From Geotrypetes seraphini (lineage: Eukaryota; Chordata; Amphibia; Gymnophiona; Dermophiidae): a DNA stretch of 64,000 nucleotides. The stretch is from the NCBI RefSeq assembly GCF_902459505.1, contig NC_047087.1:309296882-309360881 (forward strand), read 5' to 3'. This document shows positions 31,441 through 42,213 of this stretch, one piece after another. Every line of letters begins with the position of its first letter. Within the stretch, counting starts at the first letter, position 1. The notes beneath the pieces are model-generated. The model saw nothing but the letters and a program-made list of their open reading frames with translations. It searched no databases and had not been told where the DNA came from. A program made the translations under genes and the position numbers.

Positions 31441-31811
31441 CTAACCACGCCGAGTGGCGCGTATAGTGTAGGCCATTGACAGAATCTGGTCCAACAGTTA
31501 TAGAATGATGACTACACGCAGTTAAGCATGCAACTAAAAATGACTGCCAATTAGCACCAATTAACTCAATTTATAGCCAAATATTGGGAATTGCTGCCAG
31601 TCAGCATCTAATTTATCAATTGTGTGTGACTAGAAGTGCTCTATAACTTGCATGTGCATTACAGACTGAGGGAATAAGAGCATTGCACGCCTCTTCTATA
31701 GAATACCACTGTGCGTGCAGCTATCACTTCTGCGCCAAACTGTAACAATCACACGCATAAGAGTTAGTGTTCGATAACTTTCGTGCACAATTGGCACCTA
31801 ACTATATCTGG
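31441..31811. repeat. CCTAA-type palindromic repeat
   Basis: Shows the AATTAGCACCAATTAACTC/TTGGCACCTAACTATATCTG theme. Probably an old non-autonomous DNA transposon of the abundant family. Confidence 0.4.
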
Positions 31812-31911
31812 CAAAGGATGTAAGAAGATTTGAAACGGTCCAGCGAAAGGTGGCAAAATGGTAGGGGATTTGCGCCATAAGACATACAAGGAAAGACTGG
31901 AATATGTATAC

Positions 31912-32873
31912 TAGAGAATGACGCAGGGACACATTTTTCCCCGGCCCCACGGGAATTAATTTTCCCGTCCCCGCAAATTATTTTCCTGTCCCTGCCTCAT
32001 TCCTGCAAGCTCCGCCCTCATCTGCACAAGCCTCAAACACTTTCAAATCCTAAGTAGCAACATTCTAGAGCTCAGATTGTGATGTCATAATGCCTCATTC
32101 CACCAATGCCTAAGCTCCGCCCTCATCTGCACAAGCCTCAAACACTTTCAAATCCTAAGTAGCAACATTCTAGAGCTCAGATTGTGATGTCATAATGCCT
32201 CATTCCACCAATGCCTAAGCTCCGCCCTCATCTGCACAAGCCTCAAACACTTTCAAATCCTAAGCAGCAACATTCTAGAGCTCAGATTATGATGTCATAA
32301 TGCCTCATTCCACCAATGCCTAAGCTCCGCCCTCATCTGCACAAGCCTCAAACACTTTAAAATCCTAAGTAGCAACATTCTAGAGCTCAGATTGTGATGT
32401 CATAATGCCTCATTCCACCAATGCCTAAGCTCCGTCCTCATCTGCACAAGCCTCAAACACTTTCAAATCCTAAGTAGCAACATTCTAGAGCTCAGATTGT
32501 GATGTCATAATGCCTCATTCCACCAATGCCTAAGCTCCGCCCTCATCTGCACAAGCCTCAAACACTTTAAAATCCTAAGTAGCAACATTCTAGAGCTCAG
32601 ATTGTGATGTCATAATGCCTCATTCCACCAATGCCTAAGCTCCGCCCTCATCTGCACAAGCCTCAAACGCTTTAAAATCCTAAGTAGCAACATTCTAGAG
32701 CTCAGATTGTGATGTCATAATGCCTCATTCCACCAATGCCTAAGCTCCGTCCTCATCTGCACAAGCCTCAAACACTTTAAAATCATACGTGTTTTGAGGC
32801 TTGTGCAGTTAAGGCAGAGCTTACAGGAATGGGACAGGAACAGTGACAGTGAGAAAACTCATGTTATTCTCTA
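31912..32873. mobile_element. hAT-type element with perfect TSD and inner tandem array
   Basis: Starts TAGAGAATGACGCAGGGACA and ends ATGTTATTCTCTA. The duplication ATGTATAC lies at 31904-31911 and 32874-32881. Most of the body is a 105-bp tandem array. No transposase. Same family as 37444-37982. Confidence 0.93.
32011..32784. repeat. 105-bp tandem array, about 7.4 units
   Basis: Units start TCCGCCCTCATCTGCACAAG at 32011, 32116, 32221, 32326, 32431, 32536, 32641 and 32746 (last partial). They differ by only one or a few bases, so the expansion is recent. Each unit contains, inverted, the CR1-tail module seen at 31.0-31.3 kb (GTAGCAACATTCTAGAGCTC). Confidence 0.96.
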
Positions 32874-32888
32874 ATGTATACTCTAGAG

Positions 32889-33327
32889 CAGTGTTTTTCA
32901 ACCTTTTTACACCTATGGACCGGCAGAAATAAAAAAATTATTCTGTGGACCGGCATCGGTCCATGGACCGGCGGTTGAAGAACACTGGGCTAAGTCGTGG
33001 GCCAGACGCCGCCCATCTTTACCCAATGTCCACCCCAGCCCCAGCCCCCATAATAGTACTAATTGCATCTTGCACGTCCCTTGCCTCATCTGACGTTGCA
33101 ACTTCAGAGTCCGGTTCAGGCGCAGGATGCCCGTAGGAGCCACTGCTTTGTGCACTGAATCAGTTAGGAAGAGGGAGCTGGCTCGAAGATAACGCCACAT
33201 CGATCACACCGTGGACCGGCGGTTGAAGAACACTGTGTTGGGCCTGATGCATGTGCTGGCCCTGTGGACCGGCAGGAAATTTCTGTGGACCGGCACTGGT
33301 CCATGGACCGGTGGTTGAAGAACACTG
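32889..33327. mobile_element. hAT-type element with perfect TSD
   Basis: Starts CAGTGTTTTTCAACCTTTTT and ends GGTTGAAGAACACTG, with CTCTAGAG at 32881-32888 and 33328-33335. Sibling of 7057-7822, lacking its CR1. The right part is partly duplicated (33236-33327). Confidence 0.93.
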
Positions 33328-33700
33328 CTCTAGAGGACATGAGGGACAGGGAGATATGCAGAACCAAATCTTTTCCAGAGAAGGGAAAATGGTAAAACTG
33401 GAGATCATAAATTGAGGTTGTGGGGTGGTAGAGTTAAGAGTAATATTAGGATAAAAATTGTCATAGAGAGGGTAGTTGATGCCTGGAGTGCCCTACCAAG
33501 GCAGGTGGAGAAGAAAATGGTGACGAAATTCAAAAAAGCATGGGACGAACACTGAGGATGTCTAACCAGAAAATGAAGGGTATAAATTGAAGAACTAAGG
33601 CTAGTACTGGGCAGACTTGCATGGTTTGTGTCCCGTATATAGCTATTCGGCTTTGGATGGGCTGGGCAGGGCTTTGACGGGAACTCCAGTAGTTGGAACT

Positions 33701-34153
33701 GGTGTCAGGTCAAAAGCGCGCCGGGACAAAGGTGCGAGCAGACAATTGAGCGCAGCGTGGAGGCGCACGCCACAGAAAATTACAGTTTTTACGGCTCTGA
33801 TGGGGGGGAGGGGCGTGGGGGGAACCCCCTCACTTTACTTAATAGAGATCGCTCCGCATTGTGGGGGTGTTGTGGGGGGTGTGGGGGGTTGTAACCCCCC
33901 ACATTTTACTGAAAACTTCACTTTTTCCCTGTTTTTAGGGAAAAAGTTGTTTACAGTAAAATGTGGAGGGTTACAACCCCCCAAACCCCCCCACAACGCC
34001 GGCGCGATCTCTATTAAGTAAACTGGGGGGGGGCTTCCCAACAAAAACCCCCGTCGGAGCCCCTAAAAACTCTAATTTTCTTTGGCGCGCGCCTCCGTCT
34101 TGTGCTCAGTTGTCGGCGCGCGCCTTTGTCTTTAGCGGGGTTGTCTATGAACC
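33701..34153. mobile_element. Long foldback DNA element
   Basis: Arms of about 200 bp each: outer AAAGCGCGCCGGGACAAAGG against GGCGCGCGCCTTTGTCTTTA, inner GTTGTAACCCCCCACATTTT against AAAATGTGGAGGGTTACAAC, and a further hairpin at the centre. Flanks GTTGGAACT and GTTGGAACC are an 8-9-bp duplication. Long terminal repeats with a 9-bp duplication suggest a Mutator-like element, but hAT is possible. No protein. Confidence 0.8.
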
Positions 34154-34320
34154 GTTGGAACCTAACCACAGTATTGGGCAGACTTTTATAATCTATGACC
34201 CAGAAATATCAATGAACTTAATTATGAATTTGTAATGCGTGTACCTATTGGGCAGACTGGATGTACCGTTCAGGTCTTTATCTGCTGTTATTTACTATGT
34301 TAACTTTAGGCAGCTTGTTA
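34154..34320 (+). mobile_element. CR1 LINE 3' tail
   Basis: Ends with GGGCAGACTGGATGTACCGT, TTTATCTGCTGTTATTTACT and ATGTTAAC, the usual CR1 tail ending. Confidence 0.7.
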
Positions 34321-34533
34321 TATAGAGTGAAGCAATTGATGCATACCAAAGACTGTTTATCATTGTGTTTTCTGAGTATTAGGAATTTTTTTTTTTTTTT
34401 TTAATCTACCATCCTACTTGTAGACTCGCATATTATCCAAGCTGCCTTCATCTTTGGAACATGTGCCAAAGATCAAAATTTGAAAAGTAATTATGTAAGA
34501 TCCTTGAGCAGCCACAAACAGGATCTTCTTGAC

Positions 34534-34727
34534 CCATGGTTCCCAACCCTGTCCTGGAGGACCACCAGCCAGTCGGGTTGTCGGGATAACCCTAATGAAT
34601 ATGCATGAGAGATATTTGCATGTAATGGAGGTGATAGGCATGCAAATCTGTTCCATGCATATTCATTAGGGCTATCCTAAAAACCTGACTGGCTGGTGGT
34701 CCTCCAGGACACGGTTGGGAACCACTG
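34534..34727. mobile_element. hAT-type foldback MITE (CAGTGGTTCCCAACCCTG)
   Basis: Foldback with left TGGTTCCCAACCCTGTCCTG and right CACGGTTGGGAACCACTG. Target duplication TTCTTGAC/TTCTAGAC, 7 of 8. Confidence 0.9.
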
Positions 34728-34874
34728 TTCTAGACAACAAGGTCCCCACTTCACTTATAGAGACTGTCTCGCGAGGACAGATGCTCAGTAAGGCTTGTTC
34801 ACGCAAGCGAGTGCTATGTGCATACAAAATTGTATTGTATAATGTGAGTGAACAAGACACACGGGGGGGGGGGG

Positions 34875-35325
34875 GGGATTCTAGAAATAGCGCTCAAAAC
34901 CTGGCACCAAAAAAATAATCTGCGGTAATGCTATTCTAAAGGACATGCACCTGCTAAAGAATAGCGCATAGTGCCGATTCCTGCACTTAACATTGGACGC
35001 CAAACTTATGCCTGCTGAAATGTGTTAGAAATGCCGGCACTCAAATTAGGCACGCTTACCCAGTATTCTATAACTATTCTGAGTGCCCCAGACACATCCA
35101 CACCCCCTTAAGGGATATGTGTTATGGTAGTTAGGCGTACTGCCTTATAGAATAGCTAGATGCGTACGTCAATTTTAATAAGTGCCAATTAACATCAATT
35201 ATTGGTTGCTGGCACTCAATTATTGATGGTTCAAAGCTCGTTAACCAATTATTTTGTGTGCAAGTCACAGCAGCATGCCCAAATTTATCTGTTATATATA
35301 GAATCCAGGCAATAATGCATATCAC
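34875..35325. repeat. CCTAA-type palindromic repeat
   Basis: Begins after a G-run (34863-34877) with ATTCTAGAAATAGCGC and ends near TATATAGAATCCAGG. Inner inverted pieces such as GGATATGTGTTATGGTAG and AGGCGTACTGCCTTATAGAA. Confidence 0.5.
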
Positions 35326-35329
35326 TTAG

Positions 35330-36115
35330 ACACACCCTTATTATCTTGTGCTTAGACTACTGCAATTCACTACTCTCAGGCCTTCCGCTTAGCCATTCTT
35401 ACTCTCCTCCTTTGAACTGTAAAATTTCCGGCCCCTCTTATGTTTACGACCCAGACCATGGCAAAGGCCCACTCTGACCACCATGAACTTCAGATTGACC
35501 CCTTCCCTATTGTTTTAGCCCTGTTACGTTCTTTTCTCAAATCACTGTAGTTCAAACACTTTACTCAACGTATACAGTATGTCCACCTTTGTCTTCATCA
35601 AAATGTACTACGTCTTTAAAAAAAAAAAAAAAAAGATTTTATTGTCCTAAACTGGGCGCTCAGTTTGTAGGGTTGGGAGAGCAATGGTGAAGGGGTGGGG
35701 TGGAGAGTACCATTGGGGAAGGGAGGTGTGTGTGGGGGTATTACACAGTTCTGGCACATTGTCATGGTTATGATCTGTGGGGTTCGGAGGTGGTGTGCCA
35801 TCTTCGGGGCTCATCAGAGTCCAGGGCCTCAGAATGTCCCTCCACCCCCCTGCTGGTCTCGCTTGCTCTAGGTAGATTAGGAGGGGGGGAGTTTGGTTGT
35901 AGATCTTCTTATTCTGTATATGTTTGTTCTATTCTTGAATATGATGCATCTTTGTTGGTATTGAGCACCTGTGGGGTGCTTTGCTGTTGTATTTGTTCGT
36001 TGCTTGCATCAATAAAAAATTGTTTGAACCTAAAAAAGATTTGATGTCTTTCCCCCATTTTATTGTACATCGCCTAGAAGGCATGATAGGCAATTAATCA
36101 AAATTTTAATAAACT
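35330..36115 (+). mobile_element. L2-like LINE interrupted by an L1-like 3' end
   Basis: 35345-35400 gives LILCLDYCNSLLSGLPLSH, an L2 signature. The 3' end follows the insertion at 36037-36115 (TTGTACATCGCCTAGAAGGC, AATTTTAATAAACTTGATC). Confidence 0.75.
35618..36036 (+). mobile_element. L1-like LINE 3' UTR, sense
   Basis: GT-rich 3' UTR ending GCATCAATAAAAAATTGTTT then GAACCTAAAAAAG. The flanks ACGTCTTT (35608-35618) and ATGTCTTT (36041-36050) may be the target duplication. The same 3' end lies inverted at 12918 and 63094. Confidence 0.65.
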
Positions 36116-36650
36116 TGATCCAGAATTCAGCTACATGACTCATATTCCGGGAGAGCCGCTATACTCACGTTACCTCTCTCTTAAAGTCACTTTATTGGCT
36201 TCCCATCCATTTCCGCATACAATTCAAACTCCTCTTACTAACCTACAAATGCACTTATTCAAGTGTCCCTCACTCTTTCTCTCCCCCTATGCCTACACCC
36301 CCCCCCCCGACGAGTTCCACTCAGTTGGTAAATTCCTCCTATCTGAGCCCTTCTCTTCAACTGCCAACTCCAGACTCTGCTCTTTCTGCCTTGCTGCACC
36401 ATATGCTTGGAAGGAACAAGCTGCCCGAAACCCTACGGCGGGCTCCGTCTCTGGCAGTGTTCAAGGCCCAGTTCAAAGCCCATCTCTTCGAGAGTGCTTT
36501 CGACTCCTAACTCCTCTTACCTTGGGTTTTGCATCCCCCAACCCTATATGTCATGTCTGTCTGTCCAAGTTAGATTGTAAGCTCTTCCAAGCAGGGACCG
36601 TCAAATGTACAGCACTTTCAGCACATTTAAGTGATTAGTAGTAGTAGGGG
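36116..36650 (+). mobile_element. L2-like LINE, C-terminus and 3' end
   Basis: LQNSATRLIFRESRYTHVTS-type start, LLASHPFPHTIQTPL in another frame, MLGRNKLPETLRRAPSLAVF and FKAQFKAHLFESAFDS, then the 3' end TTAGATTGTAAGCTCTTCCA, CAGGGACCGTC, and AGTAGTAGT. Frameshifts separate the blocks. It is the source type of the inverted pieces at 30570 and 38780. Confidence 0.85.
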
Positions 36651-37203
36651 GTGATGCATGGATGGGGCACAGGCGTGTCAATTATATGCTTAGGTTATAG
36701 AATGCTGTCATTTATGTGTTAAAATGCCACAAGTGGGTCCATGCATTTCCACCTGCCATAGACTTGGCATAAGTGGGTGCACCTGAATGCTGGCACAAAA
36801 GTACTGACTTATGCTAGCGTTCTATAACTGCATCTGAGTGCCCAGAGGCAGCTAGAGAATTTGTGCTGCGTTCTGGTACCCTAAGGCCCTCTTTTACAAA
36901 GGCACGCGTGTGATAAAAAGCTTAGTGCATCTTTGTAAAAGAGAGGGTAAATAAAATTGTCCCATAGAGGTCAGGCAGCTTCTCAAAAGCCCATGTGCAC
37001 CCAATGCAGCTCCTACACCGTGCCTTCCAGAACCATGGGATGCAGTGCAGCAATGTCTGTTCTACCGGCGGCCTCAGGGCCTATTCACTAACAACAAATA
37101 ATGCATATTAATAAGTGTTACCATTTAGTAAATAGTTCCACTGTGTTCCAGGATGTCTACTGAATAATCAGTTGTGGGTTAGTAACGACAAACTCTGACA
37201 GCA
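36651..37203. repeat. Palindromic repeat, MITE and unassigned sequence
   Basis: 36651-36885 is of the CCTAA theme. 36890-36951 is a small MITE (GCCCTCTTTTACAAAGGCAC against GCATCTTTGTAAAAGAGAGG). 37076-37200 starts GGGCCTATTCACTAACAAC, probably another DNA transposon remnant. Confidence 0.5.
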
Positions 37204-37443
37204 GTGGCTGAAAATCATGCAAACTCAATCATAATGCAAGCAAACAAAAAAGAAATACATAAAATCTCCACTGGACACCTTGGGAAGATAGAAAAAAATG
37301 CTGCAATTCGATTGTTAGGCCGTGCACATGATCATGTAACACCTTTATATTTGAAATTCCATTGGTTACCAATGGAATTTAGAATAAAATTTTGATGTTG
37401 GCAGATAGAGCATTGTTTGAGTTGCAGCTGTCATCATTCTAAC

Positions 37444-37982
37444 TAGAGGTCTGCACGGGAACGGGGATCGCGGGAATCCCGTGGGAGTCCTGCAGGAATC
37501 CCCCTCTGGCCCACGGGACTCCCACGAGGACCCCCCTCTGGCCCACGGGACTCCCACGGGGATCCCCCTCTGGCCCACGGGACTCCCACGGGGATGGAAG
37601 GCTTTGGAAGCAGGTTTCGTCCATATAATATAATGGACACGTCAGCCTTAGTAAAAGAGGGGGTTTATAAGTTAATTACCTGAACAGAAAACAAAAAAAG
37701 GGTTCCACCAAAGAGATTCCACAAGGAAAACAGCAAAAGAAACTGTGGAATTGATGATCCTGTCAGAAGTAATTGCTGCTTTTTTATGGGGACGGGTGGG
37801 GATGGAGATAATTCCTTGCGGGGATGGGTGGGGACGGAGAGGATCCTGGCGGGGACGGGTGGGGATGGAGGTAATTCCTTGCGGGGATGGGTGGGGACGG
37901 AGAGGATCCTGGCGGGGATGGAGATGATCCTGGTGGGGACGGGTGGGGATGGGTGGGATTTCTGTCCCCGCACAACTCTCTA
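37444..37982. mobile_element. hAT-type element with G-rich repeats
   Basis: Ends TAGAGGTCTGCACGGGAACG and CCCCGCACAACTCTCTA. Flanks ATTCTAAC/ATTCTAGA (6 of 8). Inside, CCCACGGGACTCCCACG-type repeats at the left and GGGGACGGGTGGGGATGG-type repeats at the right produce spurious long frames. A half MITE (CAGCCTTAGTAAAAGAGGGG) is near 37640. Confidence 0.85.
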
Positions 37983-38242
37983 ATTCTAGACGTTTGTCGA
38001 GATCTTTGAATGATAATAGAATAGCTGTTCCCCATATTTCGAAGGCTCATCTTGCCTCGACTAGAAATGGCGCATTTTTAAATTTACGAAGTTCCAATAT
38101 TATGGAACAATTTTCCGTTAGATTTAAGAAAGGACGAATCACTCCAAAATTTTAAAGGACATCTAAAGGCACATTTATTTTCAAATGGCCTTTTTAAATT
38201 GATTAGTTGCATCAGTTTGTATCAATTTGTATTTATATAATT

Positions 38243-38263
38243 TTATATATATATATATATATA
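38243..38263. repeat. (TA)n microsatellite
   Basis: About ten TA units in an L2-like 3' UTR. Confidence 0.9.
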
Positions 38264-38554
38264 TTTGTAATAATTAATTTTAGCTGTAATATGATATTAT
38301 GTATTAGAAATGTTAATTTTCTTTTCCTTGTTTCCTTTCCTATTTTTAATGGAGTTCTTTTCACAAATGTTATTGAGTTGTGCCGTAAACAGCTTTGATC
38401 CTTTTTGGTTGTATAGGCGATATATAAAAATTTTAATAAACAAACATAGTGCCTGATGATTTCAAGCTAGTGAAATAATGTGACTCGCCGGATAAGGAAT
38501 ATGGTTAATAACTGTAAGATATCCTTAGATTTGTATTAAATTGCATCCACCTGG

Positions 38555-38752
38555 TATGGGAGGTTTCCGATCCAATCCCCAGGACACTCAGCCAGCCTGG
38601 TTTTCAAGATATCCACCACGACTAGGCATGAAATAAATCTGCATGAACTGTCTCCATGGTATGCAAATCTATATTATGGATATTCTTTGGGGGTATGTTG
38701 AAAACCTGACTGTCTGGGTGTGTTCCAAGAACTAGGTTAAAAACCCCTGATC
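38555..38752. mobile_element. Old hAT-type foldback MITE
   Basis: GGTTTTCAAGATATCCACCA against TATGTTGAAAACCTGACTG, with the ATGCAAATCT centre, as in the 57339 and 43062 copies. The ends are decayed (GGTTAAAAACCCCTGATCTAG) and the target duplication is uncertain. Confidence 0.6.
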
Positions 38753-38779
38753 TAGTCCATTATTGCAGTATATGGAACC

Positions 38780-38965
38780 TACTACTACTACTATTTATAA
38801 TTTCTATAGCACTGAAAGGCGTACATTTAACATACAATAGGCAGTCCCTGCTCAGAAGAGCTTACAATCTAATTTGGACAGAGAGGACATCTCAGAATTG
38901 GGGAGATTCTGGTAGAGGAAATGATACAATGGGTAGAGGTATCTGACAGCAGTCAGTGAGAGTTA
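38780..38965 (-). mobile_element. L2-type 3' end
   Basis: Same piece as at 30570 (ACTACTACTATTTATAATTT, CAGTCCCTGCTCAGAAGAGC, TTACAATCTAATTTGG), extended by GAGATTCTGGTAGAGGAAAT. Confidence 0.7.
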
Positions 38966-39509
38966 AGAGTTGCAAGCAATTTTTTAAAAAGTGGGCTTTT
39001 GGCTTGGATTTGAATACTGCTAGAGACGGACCTCTGACGTGTTAACGCTCTGATGTGTACACTGAAGTTGGGACCTCTCCTGCAATAAACCACATGCAGT
39101 GTGTCCAAGCAAGGATTTAATTATGTGAAACTGCTACATGGGCAAGACCTGATTTATACACAGCAAGCAATCTAAAAAGTCAACTTCAGGTTTTCTGATA
39201 TCACTCAACAGTTTTAGGACAAGGTTTAAACCGTTCCATGTCTTGTCCAGAGTTTAGGCTGGCATTCTTCATTTTAAGACCTGAGAACCTGCGATGGCTC
39301 CAATCGACCTCAAGTGCAGCCGTTCCTCGACTCAACTTCCCAGTACACGCTGTCCTCTACCTGTCTGGGGGCTTGCCAGTGGTTCTGCCTCTGGAACCAG
39401 TTGCTCTGGTTTTCCTTTATTCCGGTTCCTTTAAATTTGATGTTCTGTCACGTGGAATAGTATTAGGTTAGATTACAATTAAAACATATACATATCTCTT
39501 CATATAGGT
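38966..39509. other. No gene recognised
   Basis: May contain a decayed L2-like reading frame (RTRFKPFHVLSRV near 39210) but nothing firm. Confidence 0.35.
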
Positions 39510-39935
39510 GGTTATCTCATTTCGTGCTATATAACCCCGTGAGGGTAACCAGGAATTGTAACTTATTTGCATACTCGAAGATTTTAGGTTGTAAATTTAG
39601 GTCTTTCTTAGACAGGATGCTTGCATTTCAAGCAAGTAAACAACAGTCCTGGTTGGGTAACTTTATTAGCGGAGCCATGCTGTCCTATGGCGCCTTCCGA
39701 AAAGAAATCAGGACAATACTATTTGATAAATTTAACTCTTAATTCGAGATTTTATTCTCAACATAATAATTTTACTGTATTAACTTAAATTTGTTACTGT
39801 CCTTTTAGTTAATGTGCTGTATTCTTCCTAATACCATTTGTATTTCGCTGATTGTCCAGTTTTTCTCTTTTGTGTAAACCGCCTAGAATTCTTTTGATTG
39901 AGGCGGTATAGAAAAATAAAGTTATGTTAATAAAT
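39510..39935 (+). mobile_element. L2-like LINE 3' end
   Basis: Short C-terminal remnants (FRKEIRTILFDKFNS at 39695-39741), then a 3' UTR with GTAAACCGCCTAGAATTCTT and GAGGCGGTATAGAAAAATAA. Confidence 0.75.
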
Positions 39936-40264
39936 CCCTATATATAAATACATATTAAACACCAACACTAAAACAAAACAATAAATAAATTATCCCGAAT
40001 ATTCCCCATAACAATTTCTCATCAACAATCAGACACAAACTCTTGATAAAAAAAAAAACAGGCCTTCAATTGTTTCCTGCATTACAAATTAGTCATGTGT
40101 TACCTGAACTCTGCTATTTGAACCAAAACTATAAGAATTGTAGCAAGAGAAGGAGGGGGGGGGCAGGTATTAACAAATTGGAGGGACAGCTGGCTTGAAG
40201 GGGACTGAGTATAGACCAACTGGTGAAGAGACAGCTGGAGGTTGAGACTACCTTGGATGGGGTT

Positions 40265-41497
40265 TAGTGCTGCTTGATTCAGGGAAAGATTTTTCAATTC
40301 AATTTGGCCGATTGAATTGATTTTTCGATTAGATTTTTCCACCCAATCAGGTGTTTTGTTTCCAAATGTCCTGGTTTATTTTGTATCCTCTTCACCCACC
40401 CCCACCTCCATTTGCCCTCTCCAACCCCAGACGGCACCGTGGTGTAAACAAAATAAACAAACAGAAAAGACTTTTCCTCTCTCTGTTAGGTCTTAGCTCA
40501 CACTCGCTGTCTAACACCAGCTCTGGCAGGACACACATTTCAAATTCAACATATTGTAATCACAAAATAGAAAATAAAATTATTTTTTGCTACCTTTTGT
40601 TGTCTGGCTATTTTATTATTCAAATCATGTTGGTTCTAGGCTCTGATTTCTGTTTGTCTTCTGTTAACTCGCTCACCAGGGTCTCCTGTCCATTTGATGT
40701 TTTCTTTTTTTTCCTCCATGCTCACCATACATCTTCCATCTCTGTACCTTCCACTGCCATATCCAACATTTCTGTTTCTTTCCCACTGTCTACCATCTTT
40801 CTCACTCCCTGCCTTGTGCCCTGGGTCAAACTTCTCTCTTCCCCTCCAAGCAGCATCTCTCCCTTCCTCCCCTCCATTATCATGTGCAACATTTCTTTCT
40901 CTCTCCTCATGCACCATCTCTCCCTGCCCTCCACCCTATGTCCAACATTTCTCCCTCTTCTTCTCCATGCATGTCTCCCTTCCCTCCAACATATGTAGGA
41001 TTTCTCCCTCTCACCCCTTTCTACCCCTTTGTTGCATCTCTCCCTTCCTCTCCTCCACCCCATGTCCAACAATTCTTCCTCTATCCCCCATTGTGCAGCA
41101 GCTTTCCATCCCACCCTACTATCCCCTTGTGCAGCATCACCCAACCGACTACCCCCCACTGTGAGATATAACATACTTATGGGCCTCCAAAAACAGCAGT
41201 GGACGGCAGAGGCATAGCTGTGCAAGCCTGCCCCCCCCAGGGCTTCCCTCTGCTGTGTCACCAGTGACATCATTAGTGATGCGGTAGAGGGAAGGCCCCA
41301 GCAGGGCACACCGCAACCAGCCTGCTCAGAGCACTGCCTCTGCCAGCTGGCCACCTGTTTTAGGAGGGCCAGAGGTATGACAGGTCTCATCGAGAGGGTG
41401 GGGGGAGTGAGTGAACTGGTCAGTCCAATTTTGGGGGAGAAGAATGAATCGATTCGAATCATTTCACTGAAGTGAATCGGTAAATTGGGCAGCACTA
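40265..41497. mobile_element. hAT-type element, 1.2 kb (TAGTGCTGC family)
   Basis: Ends TAGTGCTGCTTGATTCAGGG and TAAATTGGGCAGCACTA, flanks ATGGGGTT/ATGAAGTT (6 of 8). Inner part: CTCCC/CATGTCCAACATTTCT-type repeats. The 257-codon frame on the - strand is low-complexity and not a transposase. Confidence 0.8.
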
Positions 41498-41896
41498 ATG
41501 AAGTTAAGGAAGTGTGTCTATTTGATAGTGTGCAAGGGCCAGGAGCTGGGAAGAGATGAGCTAAGGTGGGGGTAGGGGGGAAGACTGCATTAGTGAAACC
41601 AGCAGAGGGAGAAATAAGTGGTTTGGGGAAGCAAGCTTTGTTTTACTTATATAATTTGTTCTAGTATGACTGCACCATTTGCCAGGGATCCCGCACATCT
41701 TTTCCCAGCATATGTCGTGGCTCTTACTTTGAAGGGCTTTTTTCTTTCTACATGTGGCCCCCATTTGGAAAATAATGAAAATCATTGCCTGGGTGCACAG
41801 GAAACCCTCGAGAGTATTAGGTCATCAAGAGGAATATTGAGCCTCCAAACCTTTGATTATCTTCCCAAACATTTCCTCTTACATCCCTTACATTTA
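41498..41896. other. No gene recognised
   Basis: Unique-looking. A 93-codon frame at 41618-41899 lacks support. Confidence 0.35.
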
Positions 41897-42115
41897 TGAG
41901 GGGCCGCTGAAAAGTTCTCACCCAACCTACAAAGTTGGGGCAATCTCCATCGAGGGCTATATACTTAATCCAGTGATTTTCCATTTTTTTTTTTGTTCCG
42001 TCAGAAAAATACTGGACGGAAAAAGCGGAAAAAATCACTGGACTAAGAGTACAGCCCTCGATGGAGATTGCCCCAACTTTGTAGGTTGGGCTGAGAACTT
42101 TTTAGCATCCCTTCA
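41897..42115. mobile_element. mariner-type foldback MITE
   Basis: Ends TGAGGGGCCGCTGAAAAGTT and AACTTTTTAGCATCCCTTCA between TA dinucleotides (41895 and 42116). Arms include CCAACCTACAAAGTTGGGGC and its complement, and the centre folds again (CCAGTGATTTT/AAAATCACTGG). Confidence 0.88.
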
Positions 42116-42213
42116 TATCTTCTGAAGCTGCCCTGTGGCTTCACATGCCAAAAATCATTAATAGGCCAAGCAGACACAGATTTAAGGCCAGCTAGCACCT
42201 ACCTGAACAACCC

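Larger units (their letters stand above)
31812..33640 (+). mobile_element. CR1-like LINE piece split by two hATs
   Basis: 31812-31911 encodes RFETVQRKVAKW-like, then HKTYKERLEYVY; 33336 on continues DMRDREICRTKSFPEK, with a later block VDAWSALPRQVEKKMVT-like around 33480. The tail with GGGCAGACTTGCATGG follows. Two hATs sit within its reading frame. Confidence 0.7.
37204..38445 (+). mobile_element. L2-like LINE split by a hAT
   Basis: Frame: IEKNAAIRLLGRAHDHVTPL, YLKFHWLPMEFRIKF before the hAT, then TRRLSRSLNDNRIAVPHISK and NLRSSNIMEQFSVRFKKG after it. The 3' UTR has a (TA)n at 38243-38263 and ends GGCGATATATAAAAATTTTA at about 38445. Confidence 0.88.

Noticed and set aside
36135-36638. 167-codon frame as a gene
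   Set aside because: It is an out-of-frame reading of an L2-like LINE whose true frame gives RRAPSLAVFKAQFKAHLF.
37439-37973. Overlapping Pro/Ser- and Gly-rich frames on both strands
   Set aside because: They are products of short tandem repeats inside the hAT at 37444-37982.
40722-41495. 257-codon - strand frame as a gene or hAT transposase
   Set aside because: It is low-complexity, lies in the pyrimidine-rich body of a non-autonomous hAT, and shows no hAT dimerisation block or catalytic motif.
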